From contig CANJIU010000019.1 in assembly GCA_947474365.1 (NCBI GenBank), positions 1 to 64,000 of the forward strand: a stretch of DNA of 64,000 nucleotides, in the 5' to 3' direction. Source of the stretch: Opitutia bacterium (lineage in GTDB: Bacteria; Verrucomicrobiota; Verrucomicrobiia; Opitutales; Opitutaceae). How positions within the stretch are numbered: the stretch's first letter is position 1; each line of letters starts with the position of its first letter. Below, piece after piece: positions 41,661 to 49,421 of this stretch. Below the pieces are notes generated by a model. That model was given only the letters and a program-made list of their open reading frames with translations. It was not told where the DNA came from and ran no database searches. Both the position numbers and the translations under genes were made by a program.

Positions 41661-43298
41661 TCAGTCAAACTTTACCCCAAAGACGAGCACAAGCGCGACA
41701 ATGGCGAAAGGCGGCCACCAGCCGCCACGCTTCCGATGCCACGCGGCACTGTAGCCCAGGAGGAGCGCCGCAGTGAGGGTGATCAGCGCGGCACTTCCGA
41801 TCCAGGGCTGCACATAGTGGGCGGGGAGAAATGCCCCCGGGAGTTTCACGCTCTGCCGCACGAGCCACTCGATGACCGCCAGAACCAACGCGGCGGCGTG
41901 ATTGCACAACGATGTGCCGAAGGCGAAGCCCGCCAGGCCGCAGAGCAGGGAGGCGAAGCCGCCGAGGGTGACGATCATCGCGGCGGGAATCAGCACGAGG
42001 TTCGCCAACAGCGCGCCGGGGGTGAGCAGACGGAAGAATTGCAGTCCGGTCAGCAGGCTCACCAGCGTTGTGGCCACTCCGATTGCCAGCGCCACTGCGG
42101 TCGTACGCCACGCGGCGTCCGTCGCATGGTGCCACCAGCGCCAGGTCGGTTTGGGTAGAAGCCGCCAGGGCAGCCAACGCTCGCTCCACCACTCGCTGAG
42201 CGGCAGGCCGAGCACGAGTAGCGCGGTCACGATGCAATAACTCATGAGGAAACTCGCTCCGAACATTTGCAGCGGCGAAATCAACAGGACGGCAAACGCC
42301 GACGCCACGAGCGCCGCCAGCAGGTTGGACGGTCGCTGAAAAACGAAGGCCGCCTGTACAAACACCGCCATCGCAAAGGCGCGGATCGCGGACGGCGCCG
42401 CCCCCGTGACGTCGACAAATAGCCAGAGGAGCGCCGCACCTACCAGAAAGCGCACCCACGCCGGCAACCGCAGCAGCAGCAACCCCGCCTGCAATGCGCT
42501 CGCGATCACGCCGATGTTGAGCCCACTGATCGCAAAGAGATGCATCGTGCCGCTCTGCATGAAGAGCGTGTGCTGCTCGTCGCTGAGATCGTGCGTCGTT
42601 CCCAGCATCATCGCCCGCAGCAGTCCGGCGAGGGCAGGGTGTTTTTCCGCGATTCCCACGCCCAGCAGCTCATGGCAGCGCGCCGCGAGGCGGTTGCACA
42701 GCCGGTAGTAGGGATGAGCTGGTTTTTCTTCCGCGACCACGCGTCCTCGGGTGAGGCGGAAGTTCATTCCGGCGCCCGCGAGGTAGCCGTCAAAGGTGTC
42801 CGCGGGCGGATTGCGGGGCAGCGTCACCAGAACTCCGACCGCCGACACGACGGCGCTCCGGACCGGTGCGGCTTCGCCTTTGCGGAGTGTAAGGGAAAAA
42901 TATAGTCCCTGACCGGCCAACTCGCGCAGGTGCTCATCGGTCCGCACGACGGTGGCGAGTCCAGTGGCGCGCCGGGCGTCAGTTTGGACAAACACCCGGT
43001 CCACCCGCAACGTGAGCCGCGCCTCGCGGGGCGGCAGCGCGTCCCAGCCCGGCAGCCGCACACGGTGCAGCGCATAGCTCGCCGCGCCGGAAAAAAACAT
43101 CGTCGCGATAATCGCGGGCGCCCAAAGCCGTGGGGTTCGCCAAACGGCAACAAGGGCAGTGAGCGCCGAGAGGAGCGCGATCGCCAGCAGCCAAGACACC
43201 GGGGCGAACTCGCCGGTCTTTGCCGCCGCCAGCCCAGCCATGAACGGCAACACCAGCCAAAGCAGGGGGGCGCGATGTCCGAGGCTCCGGCTGGTCAT
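41661..43298 (-). CDS. ComEC/Rec2-type competence membrane protein, lacking the nuclease-like domain
   Basis: The 545-residue polytopic membrane protein has N-terminal helices (residues 1-70), then a soluble OB-like region ('LTLRVDRVFVQTDARRATGL'). The Competence domain follows with 'HLFAISGLNIGVIASALQAG' (~255), the hallmark H-L-x-A-I-S-G-x-N-x-G sequence, and further helices. ComEC imports single-stranded DNA in transformation. The C-terminal metallo-beta-lactamase-like domain of full-length ComEC (~750 residues) is missing; the frame ends after the last helix. Whether the nuclease domain is encoded elsewhere cannot be seen. Confidence 0.85.
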   Translation of the reverse strand: MTSRSLGHRAPLLWLVLPFMAGLAAAKTGEFAPVSWLLAIALLSALTALVAVWRTPRLWAPAIIATMFFSGAASYALHRVRLPGWDALPPREARLTLRVDRVFVQTDARRATGLATVVRTDEHLRELAGQGLYFSLTLRKGEAAPVRSAVVSAVGVLVTLPRNPPADTFDGYLAGAGMNFRLTRGRVVAEEKPAHPYYRLCNRLAARCHELLGVGIAEKHPALAGLLRAMMLGTTHDLSDEQHTLFMQSGTMHLFAISGLNIGVIASALQAGLLLLRLPAWVRFLVGAALLWLFVDVTGAAPSAIRAFAMAVFVQAAFVFQRPSNLLAALVASAFAVLLISPLQMFGASFLMSYCIVTALLVLGLPLSEWWSERWLPWRLLPKPTWRWWHHATDAAWRTTAVALAIGVATTLVSLLTGLQFFRLLTPGALLANLVLIPAAMIVTLGGFASLLCGLAGFAFGTSLCNHAAALVLAVIEWLVRQSVKLPGAFLPAHYVQPWIGSAALITLTAALLLGYSAAWHRKRGGWWPPFAIVALVLVFGVKFD

Positions 43299-43389
43299 GA
43301 AATTTGAGTTATCCGCATTTCTCCGCGGATCGACGCTAATCTGAAATGCCTTTTCATCTGTGGAGAATCGCGGAGATTACCCCGACGCG

Positions 43390-44739
43390 ATGTCTGCTTC
43401 CGACCAGCCCGACCTTTTCAGTGACGTGGCGCCCGCCGCCAGCTGGCCGGCGGCCGTGCGTCCGGCCGCCCAACCGCTCGCCGCGCGCATGCGTCCGCGC
43501 CGTCTGGCCGAAGTGGTCGGTCAGGAACACATCCTGAAACCCGGCAGCCTGCTCCCGCGCCTTGTGGCGCAAAACCGATTCGGCTCACTCATTTTCTACG
43601 GACCGCCGGGTTGCGGAAAAACCAGCATCGCGGAGGCGATCGCTCGCGAGACGAAGAGCCGCTTCGTCCGGATCAATGCCGTCATGTCCAACGTCGCCGA
43701 GCTGCGCCAGGTGCTCGCCACCGCCCGTCTGCATCCCGAGGCCGCCACGTTGCTCTTCATCGACGAGCTGCATCGCTTCAACAAATCCCAGCAGGACCTC
43801 CTGCTGCCCGACGTTGAGGAGGGCAATGTGCGGCTCATCGGGGCGACAACCCACAATCCCGGGTTCTACGTCAATCCGCCGCTGCTCTCGCGCAGTCATC
43901 TCTTCCGGCTTGAGCCGCTTTCGACCACCGCGGTGGTGGGCGTCCTGAAGCAGGCGCTGACGGATGCGGAACGGGGGCTCGGCGCTCGCGGCACGACGGC
44001 CGATGACAAGCTCCTCGCCGACCTGGCGGTGCTCTGTGACGGAGATTTGCGGCGTGCGCTCAACGCCCTCGAGGTGATCGTTCTCGGGTTGTCCGAGTGC
44101 ACGCCGATCACGGCGGCGGATCTCGAGGTTTTCGCCCGCGAGCGGCGCATTCGCTACGATGCGGACGAAGACGAACATTACGACACTGTCTCCGCGTTCA
44201 TCAAGAGCTGCCGGGGCAGCGATCCGGACGCGGCGATGTATTGGCTGGCGAAGATGCTCGCGGGCGGCGAGGACCCGCGCTTCATCGCGCGCCGACTCGT
44301 GATCCTCGCGAGCGAGGATGTGGGGCTCGCCGATCCCCAGGCGCTTCCGCTCACGGTGGCGGCGCATCACGCCGTCGATTTCATCGGGCTTCCCGAGGCG
44401 GAGCTGACCCTTGCCCATGCGACGCTTTACATCGCGACGGCCCCGAAGAGCAATTCCGCCACGGTGGCGCTGGGCGAGGCGCACCGGGTGCTGAAGGAGG
44501 AACCGGTCCAGACGATTCCATCCGCGCTGCGCAGCAAGACCGGCCAGGCCAACAAGCGCCTCGGCCAGGGCAAGGGTTACGACTACTCGCATGATTTCCC
44601 GGAGAACATCACCGGGCAGGATTATCTTGAAAAACCACTGACGCTCTACACGCCGAAGACGGCGGGCTGGGAATCGAAGATCGCGGATCGTCTCGCGCGA
44701 TGGAAAGCGCTCAAGGCCGCTTTGCGCTCCGCCAAGTAA
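43390..44739 (+). CDS. rarA: Replication-associated recombination protein A (RarA/MgsA) AAA+ ATPase
   Basis: The 449-residue protein starts at ATG 43390. Motifs are in order: 'RMRPRRLAEVVGQEHIL', Walker A 'FYGPPGCGKTSIAEAIA' (~79), Walker B 'ATLLFIDELHRFNKSQQDLLL' in parts (~125), sensor 1 'RLIGATTHNPGF' and the arginine-finger region 'LLSRSHLFRL'. The C-terminal tetramerisation region has 'SCRGSDPDAAMYWLAKMLAGGEDPRFIARRL' in parts and 'GYDYSHDFPENITGQDYL'. RarA acts at stalled replication forks. The length and all motifs are normal. Confidence 0.93.
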   Translation: MSASDQPDLFSDVAPAASWPAAVRPAAQPLAARMRPRRLAEVVGQEHILKPGSLLPRLVAQNRFGSLIFYGPPGCGKTSIAEAIARETKSRFVRINAVMSNVAELRQVLATARLHPEAATLLFIDELHRFNKSQQDLLLPDVEEGNVRLIGATTHNPGFYVNPPLLSRSHLFRLEPLSTTAVVGVLKQALTDAERGLGARGTTADDKLLADLAVLCDGDLRRALNALEVIVLGLSECTPITAADLEVFARERRIRYDADEDEHYDTVSAFIKSCRGSDPDAAMYWLAKMLAGGEDPRFIARRLVILASEDVGLADPQALPLTVAAHHAVDFIGLPEAELTLAHATLYIATAPKSNSATVALGEAHRVLKEEPVQTIPSALRSKTGQANKRLGQGKGYDYSHDFPENITGQDYLEKPLTLYTPKTAGWESKIADRLARWKALKAALRSAK

Positions 44740-44760
44740 GCCCGGTTGGCCGGTTCGTTG

Positions 44761-45405
44761 TTACAGCGCATCCACGGCGGATTTGTAGGCGACCACGGCA
44801 TTGGTCGAACTGGTGGCCGTGCACTTCAAATCGCGGAGCAGACCGTCTTTGATGCCGTAAATCCAGCCGTGAATCGCGAGTTCCTGATCCCGCGACCACG
44901 CATCGCGGACAATCGTGGTGCGGCAGACGTTGCGGACCTGCTCCACGACGTTCAGCTCGCACAGGCGGTCGCAGCGCACGGCCCCGTCGCCGGGCAGGCA
45001 CTCCAGCTTCCGCTCGTGCTTGTGCCGGACATCCTGCACGTGTTGGAGCCAGTTGTCGGCCAGCCCGATCCGGTCGCGATGCAGGGCGGCGTTGACACCG
45101 CTGCAGCCGTAGTGACCGCAGACGATCACATGTTTCACCTGCAGCACGTCGATCGCGAATTGCATCACCGAAAGGCAGTTCAGGTCGGTGTGCACCACGA
45201 CGTTGGCGATGTTGCGATGGACGAACAGTTCACCGGGGAGGAGGTCGACGATTTCATTGGCCGGCACACGGCTGTCGGCACAGCCAATCCAAAGATAGGA
45301 CGGCGATTGCTGCTGGGATAGGCGCAGGAAAAAGTCGGGGTTGCGCCGCCGGATATTTTCCGCCCACGTCTTGTTCTTGGCGAAGAGGTGATCGAGGTTG
45401 GACAT
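44761..45405 (-). CDS. can: Beta-class carbonic anhydrase
   Basis: The 214-residue cytoplasmic enzyme starts at ATG 45405 (MSNLDHLFAKNKTWAE); a longer ORF upstream lacks similarity. Zinc ligands and the catalytic dyad are visible in 'LWIGCADSRVPANEI' (Cys, Asp, Arg; ~41) and 'HVIVCGHYGCSGVNAAL' (His-x2-Cys; ~96). 'GELFVHRNIANVV' is also typical. It interconverts CO2 and bicarbonate. It is convergent with rarA. Confidence 0.94.
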   Translation of the reverse strand: MSNLDHLFAKNKTWAENIRRRNPDFFLRLSQQQSPSYLWIGCADSRVPANEIVDLLPGELFVHRNIANVVVHTDLNCLSVMQFAIDVLQVKHVIVCGHYGCSGVNAALHRDRIGLADNWLQHVQDVRHKHERKLECLPGDGAVRCDRLCELNVVEQVRNVCRTTIVRDAWSRDQELAIHGWIYGIKDGLLRDLKCTATSSTNAVVAYKSAVDAL

Positions 45406-45486
45406 CGGCGTGCGTTCGTGGCGTCGAGAGTGAGCCCTCTGGTCGGAGGGCGTCAAACGGATCTAAAACCCGCCGGGCGCTCGCTC

Positions 45487-45510
45487 GCCGCTTGCGGTCC
45501 CGCAGGCGGC
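45487..45510. repeat. Strong hairpin in the leader of the 45526 gene
   Basis: GCCGC-T-TGCGG-TC-CCGCA-G-GCGGC folds into an 11-bp stem with one T-G wobble. It ends 15 bp before the ATG at 45526. It lacks a T-run and sits where it could affect translation or mark the 5' end of the transcript. It could also be an isolated repeat element. Confidence 0.45.
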
Positions 45511-45525
45511 GTCTAGCTTTCGAAG

Positions 45526-46107
45526 ATGAAAATTACGTCAGCCCTGCTCGGTTCGCTGGTCCTCGCGATTTTCGCCCTGGCTCAGGTTCCCGCTCCGTCT
45601 GCCAACCCGACGCAGCCGGCGCCAAAGACCGCGGCGGAAAAAGCGGCCGCTGACAAGGCAGCAGCCGACAAGGCCAAGGCGGCCAAGACTGCGCCGAAAA
45701 CCGCACCCAAGGCGGCTCCGGTGGCCAAAGCCGCTCCCGACCCCAAGGCGGCCGCGAAGAAGGATGAAGCTCCGGGAAAAATCGAAGGTTTCGAGATTCC
45801 GCGCGGCGAACGGGGATTCCTCGGACTCCAAATCGTCAATTCGACTTTCAAACTGTCATTTTATGATGCCAAAAAAAAGCTGGTTGCGCCCGATGTCGCG
45901 ACCGCGGTTTTGCGCTGGAACGTGACCTACCAAAAGCAACCCGAACGGGTGCTTCTGGTCCCCAACGACAAGGCGCTCACCTCGGAAAGAACGATCAAAC
46001 CGCCCTACTCGTTTCGCCTCTCTCTCTCTCTCTTCAAGGAGCCGCTCACGGGCGGCGACGGCTCCGAGGCCGGCGCGGAGATGTTTTCCGTGGATTTTTC
46101 GCAGTGA
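45526..46107 (+). CDS. Exported hypothetical protein with Lys/Ala/Pro-rich linker
   Basis: The 193-residue product has a signal peptide (MKITSALLGSLVLAIFALAQVPA). A ~60-residue Ala/Lys/Pro-rich stretch follows ('EKAAADKAAADKAKAAKTAP' and similar), then a compact C-terminal region (~85-193) with 'FEIPRGERGFLGLQIVNSTF', 'YQKQPERVLLVPND' and 'FRLSLSLFKEP'. The linker resembles periplasm-spanning segments. The fold and role of the C-terminal domain are not recognised. A (CT)8 dinucleotide run at 46018-46033 lies in codons 165-170. A strong hairpin precedes the start. Confidence 0.75.
   Translation: MKITSALLGSLVLAIFALAQVPAPSANPTQPAPKTAAEKAAADKAAADKAKAAKTAPKTAPKAAPVAKAAPDPKAAAKKDEAPGKIEGFEIPRGERGFLGLQIVNSTFKLSFYDAKKKLVAPDVATAVLRWNVTYQKQPERVLLVPNDKALTSERTIKPPYSFRLSLSLFKEPLTGGDGSEAGAEMFSVDFSQ
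46018..46033 (+). repeat. (CT)8 dinucleotide repeat in coding sequence
   Basis: Sixteen bases of pure CT repeat encode the alternating Leu-Ser stretch near the end of the 45526 gene product. A gain or loss of one unit would shift the frame for the last ~25 residues. Such tracts are hotspots for slipped-strand mutation. Confidence 0.7.
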
Positions 46108-46165
46108 GCGGGTTTTTGCTTTGCCAAAAGCCGTTTGGTTTTCCGCGTTAGGCGAAAGCAATCCC

Positions 46166-47269
46166 ATGACCGTATCCGCATCAGAACCATTCGATACCGT
46201 GGAGTCCGCCATTGCGGACATCGCCGCGGGTAAACTGATCATCGTCACCGACGACGAGAGCCGTGAGAACGAGGGCGACCTCATCATGGCGGCGTCGATG
46301 GTGACGCCGGAGACTGTCAACATGATGATCCGCTACGGCAGCGGCATCGTGTGCGTGCCGACCGTCGAACATCAGCTCCGCCGGCTTGGTCTCGGCCCGA
46401 TGGTGGCCAGCAACCGCGAATCCCACCGCACCGACTTCACGGTCAGCGTCGACGCGGCGGACGGCATCACGACGGGGATTAGCGCCTATGACCGCACCCG
46501 GACGATCCGGTTGCTGGCGAACCCGGCGACCCGCGCGGAGGAGTTGGTGCAGCCCGGCCACGTGTTTCCGCTTCGGGCGCGTCCCGGCGGGGTGCTGGAG
46601 CGCGCGGGACATACCGAGGCGGCGGTCGACCTGGCGACGCTCGCCGGCCTTTCCCCGATGGGCGTGCTGTGCGAGTTGGTCAATGACGACGGCACGGTGC
46701 AGCGATTGCCGCAGTTGATCGAATTCAAGCACAAGTTCGGGCTGAAGATGATTTCGATCGCCTCGCTGATTGAATACCGCGCCCGGCGGGATCATCTGGT
46801 CGAGTTGGTGACGGCCCGGCCCGTCGACTCGGACTTCGGGGCTTTCACCATGCACGTGTTTCGCAGCCGGCTTGATGGCCGGCATCACCTCGCTCTCACC
46901 GTTGGCAAACTGGGACCCGAGGCCACCCTCGTACGGGTGCATAGCGAGAACCTCCTGAGCGACCTCTTCCGCGCCAAGGGCATGATGGGCCACCACATGC
47001 TGACCGGTTCATTGGCGGCGGTGGCAAAGGCCGGCGGCGGGGTCGTGCTCTACATGCAGCCGGCGAATTCAGATGAGACCCTCGTGCGCTGCCTGACGGC
47101 GAAACCCGGCGAGGTGCCGCCGCCGATGGGTTTTCGCGATTATGGCATCGGCGCTCAGATTTTGGCGGCCTTGGGCCTGAAAAAAATTCGGCTGCTGTCG
47201 AACAGCTCCAGGAAGGTCGTGGGGCTAGACGGTTACGGACTCGAAATCGTCGAGCAGGTGTCGGTCTAG
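46166..47269 (+). CDS. ribBX: RibBX: DHBP synthase fused to degenerate GTP cyclohydrolase II domain
   Basis: The 367-residue protein starts at ATG 46166. The N-terminal DHBP synthase domain is intact ('IIVTDDESRENEGDLIMAA' ~25, 'YGSGIVCVP', 'TDFTVSVDAADGITTG', 'HVFPLRARPGGVLERAGHTEA' in parts), so it should make 3,4-dihydroxy-2-butanone 4-phosphate from ribulose 5-phosphate. The C-terminal half resembles RibA (RDYGIGAQIL, 'RLLSNSSRKVVGLDGYGLEIVE'). It lacks the zinc cysteines (C-x10-C-x-C replaced by SENLLSDLFRAKGMMGHH) and the GRGIGL loop. This matches the RibBX variant described in Proteobacteria; GTP cyclohydrolase II must be encoded elsewhere. Confidence 0.88.
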   Translation: MTVSASEPFDTVESAIADIAAGKLIIVTDDESRENEGDLIMAASMVTPETVNMMIRYGSGIVCVPTVEHQLRRLGLGPMVASNRESHRTDFTVSVDAADGITTGISAYDRTRTIRLLANPATRAEELVQPGHVFPLRARPGGVLERAGHTEAAVDLATLAGLSPMGVLCELVNDDGTVQRLPQLIEFKHKFGLKMISIASLIEYRARRDHLVELVTARPVDSDFGAFTMHVFRSRLDGRHHLALTVGKLGPEATLVRVHSENLLSDLFRAKGMMGHHMLTGSLAAVAKAGGGVVLYMQPANSDETLVRCLTAKPGEVPPPMGFRDYGIGAQILAALGLKKIRLLSNSSRKVVGLDGYGLEIVEQVSV

Positions 47270-47347
47270 GAGTTTCGGGTTGCGGAATGCCGATTTCAGG
47301 GAGTTTCTACCCCTCCGCGTCCTTTCGCCTCTTTCCTTCGTTTTTTC

Positions 47348-47821
47348 ATGAGTCTGTCCGTTCCCTCAACCCTCGCCGTCAACGGTGCCGTTTTTCGCAT
47401 CGGCATCGCGGCCGCACGCTTCAATGAGGCCTTGGTTGACGGCCTGCTCTCCCGGGTCATTGACGGGCTGATGGCCGCCGGGGTGAAGGAATCCAATATC
47501 GCCGTCGTGCGTGTGCCCGGCTCTCACGAGGTTCCCTGGGCGGTCAACGCCTTCGCTTTGGGCGGCGAGTGCGATTGCGTGATCGGGCTGGGAGTTTTGA
47601 TCGGTGGCGACACCAACCACCACGAATTGGTGGGGCAGAGCGTGTCGCATGCATTCCAGCGGGTGGCCATCGATTCTGGGATTCCGGTGATCAACGGTGT
47701 GGTTGTGGTCGATTCGCTGGCACAGGCGAAGGCCCGTTGTGTCGGGAAAATCAACCGGGGCGCGGAATTTGCCGCCGCGGCCCTGGAAATGGCAACTCTC
47801 CGACGGAGGTTTTCGCAATGA
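47348..47821 (+). CDS. ribH: 6,7-dimethyl-8-ribityllumazine synthase
   Basis: The 157-residue enzyme condenses DHBP with the pyrimidine precursor in riboflavin synthesis. Motifs: 'IGIAAARFNEALVDGLL' (~19), 'VVRVPGSHEVPWAVNAFA' (~56), 'GVLIGGDTNHHELVGQSVSHA' in parts (~80, with the catalytic-region histidine) and 'PVINGVVVVDSLAQAKAR' (~117). Length is normal. It follows ribBX by 78 bp and overlaps nusB by four bases (ATGA, 47818-47821), a common ribH-nusB linkage. No FMN riboswitch is visible upstream. Confidence 0.93.
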   Translation: MSLSVPSTLAVNGAVFRIGIAAARFNEALVDGLLSRVIDGLMAAGVKESNIAVVRVPGSHEVPWAVNAFALGGECDCVIGLGVLIGGDTNHHELVGQSVSHAFQRVAIDSGIPVINGVVVVDSLAQAKARCVGKINRGAEFAAAALEMATLRRRFSQ

Positions 47822-48261
47822 GCAAGGCTGCTTTTGTCCAGCGACGCGACGGCCGGGTCGCCGCCCTCCAGTACCTCTACGCCTGGAGCATCAACACGCC
47901 CAAGAACCTCGCGGACGATCTGTTCGTCTTCTTCTCGGGCTGTGAGCAACCGCGCGATCATTACGCGTTTGGCGAGGAGCTCATCCACGGGGTGATCGAG
48001 CACATCGTCGCCATCGACGCCCAGATTAAGACGCTCGCGCAAAACTGGGAGTTCGAGCGCATCGCGAAGATCGACCTCGCCATCCTCCGCATCGCGATGT
48101 TCGAGATGATGTTTCGCAAGGACATCCCCCCGGTCGTTTCGATCAACGAGGCGATCGACCTCTCCAAGGAATTTTCCAACGCCGATGCGAAACGGTTTAT
48201 CAACGGTATCCTGGACCGCCTGAAGGGCCAACTTGGCCGCGATGCGCGCAAGGCGGAGTAA
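47818..48261 (+). CDS. nusB: Transcription antitermination factor NusB
   Basis: The 147-residue all-alpha protein starts at the ATG overlapping ribH. N-terminal 'RRDGRVAALQYLYAW' matches the RNA-binding first helix of NusB, and 'IAKIDLAILRIAMFEMMFRKDIPPVVSINEAIDL' (in parts, ~78-112) and 'ADAKRFINGILDRL' are the family signatures. It acts with NusE in boxA-dependent antitermination of rRNA operons. ftsY starts 86 bp downstream. Confidence 0.92.
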   Translation: MSKAAFVQRRDGRVAALQYLYAWSINTPKNLADDLFVFFSGCEQPRDHYAFGEELIHGVIEHIVAIDAQIKTLAQNWEFERIAKIDLAILRIAMFEMMFRKDIPPVVSINEAIDLSKEFSNADAKRFINGILDRLKGQLGRDARKAE

Positions 48262-48347
48262 GGCTTTGAGGTAGCGCGGAGCGCGTGGCGATCGTCCGGC
48301 CTAAGGGCGGTTGTCTTCCGCTGGTCCTCGCTGCTCGCAACTTTTCC

Positions 48348-49307
48348 ATGTTCGGTCTTTTCAAAAAATTCAAAGACGGCCTCGCCAAGACGGTCTCGGC
48401 GATCGCGGCCAAAACCCGCGGGCTGTTCGGCGGCCGGAAGATTGACGCCGCGTCGCTCGAGGAACTCGAAGAGGCGCTCTACACCGCGGATTTCGGCGTC
48501 GAGACAACCAATGAGATCCTCGCCGAGATCAAACAGGCCTACGGCAAGGACAAGGAATTGCAGGGACGCCAGGCCGCCCACCTCGGCGCCGCGGTGCTCA
48601 AACGAGTGCTCGCGGGTAGTGAAGGCGTGCTGGAAGGCGTGACCGGGCCGGTCCGTCCCGTCGCGGGAGCGGCCGCTCCGGCCGCGAAAAATCCCGTCGT
48701 GATCGCCATGATTGGCGTGAACGGTTCGGGGAAAACCACCACGTCGGCGAAACTCGCGTGGAAGCTGAAGCAGGACGGCAAGACCGTCACGCTGGCGGCC
48801 TGCGACACGTTTCGCGCCGCGGCCGTCGAGCAGCTCAAGTCGTGGGCCACGCGTCTCGAACTCGACATCGTCGCGAGCCATACTGGCGCCGACTCCGCCT
48901 CCGTCGCCTTCGATGCGTGGCAGGCGGCAAAATCGCGCGGGAAGGACTATCTCATTGTGGACACCGCCGGCCGGCTGCACACGAAGAGCAACCTGATGGA
49001 GGAACTCGCGAAGATCCGCCGCGTGCTCCAGAAAAACGACCCGGCGGCGCCCCAGCATCGTTGGCTCGTGGTCGACGGCTCGCTCGGCAGCAACTCGATC
49101 GAGCAGGCGCGGGTGTTTCACCAGAGCTTTGGTCTCACCGGACTGGTCGTGACGAAACTCGATGGCACCAGCCGCGGCGGTGCCCTCGTGGGCATCTACC
49201 GTCAGCTGAAATTGCCGATATATTTTCTCGGGCTCGGCGAGCAGCCGGAGGACCTGCAGCCGTTCAGCGCCGACAACTACGCCAAGGCCGTGTTTGGGTT
49301 GGACTAG
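48348..49307 (+). CDS. ftsY: Signal recognition particle receptor FtsY
   Basis: The 319-residue SRP GTPase starts at ATG 48348 with a short amphipathic N-terminus (MFGLFKKFKDGLAK) and the N domain ('LEELEEALYTADFGVETTNEIL'). The G domain has 'IGVNGSGKTTTSAKLA' (~124), 'DTFRAAAVEQLKSWA', DTAGRLHTKSNLMEEL and 'VTKLDGTSRGGALVGI' (~268). The segment usually reading D-A-T-T-G-Q-N is DGSLGSNSIEQAR. There is no long acidic A domain, as in many non-enteric FtsY proteins. It docks ribosome-SRP complexes at the membrane. Confidence 0.94.
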   Translation: MFGLFKKFKDGLAKTVSAIAAKTRGLFGGRKIDAASLEELEEALYTADFGVETTNEILAEIKQAYGKDKELQGRQAAHLGAAVLKRVLAGSEGVLEGVTGPVRPVAGAAAPAAKNPVVIAMIGVNGSGKTTTSAKLAWKLKQDGKTVTLAACDTFRAAAVEQLKSWATRLELDIVASHTGADSASVAFDAWQAAKSRGKDYLIVDTAGRLHTKSNLMEELAKIRRVLQKNDPAAPQHRWLVVDGSLGSNSIEQARVFHQSFGLTGLVVTKLDGTSRGGALVGIYRQLKLPIYFLGLGEQPEDLQPFSADNYAKAVFGLD

Positions 49308-49421
49308 ACTGCGCTTGGGGCCCGCTTCCATTCCCGGAGTTCGGGGGACGAAATCATGGTGGTCCACGGCGATGGTTGCTTTGGATTACGGGCATCTTCA
49401 TGCTGGGTGGACGTTCCCCAC

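Noticed and set aside
43299..43389. ATCCGC-N8-GCGGAT inverted repeat (43311-43330) between comEC and rarA
   Set aside because: It is short, and the flanking sequence gives only vague resemblance to dispersed repeats. It could be a promoter-region coincidence and cannot be judged without other copies.
46108..46165. FMN riboswitch upstream of ribBX
   Set aside because: The gap is only 58 bp and lacks the conserved RFN elements; the ribBX-ribH gap (47270-47347) also shows none.
48262..48347. GCGC-GGA-GCGC and related short repeats between nusB and ftsY
   Set aside because: The stem is only 4 bp with no second copy seen in the window; expected by chance at this GC content.
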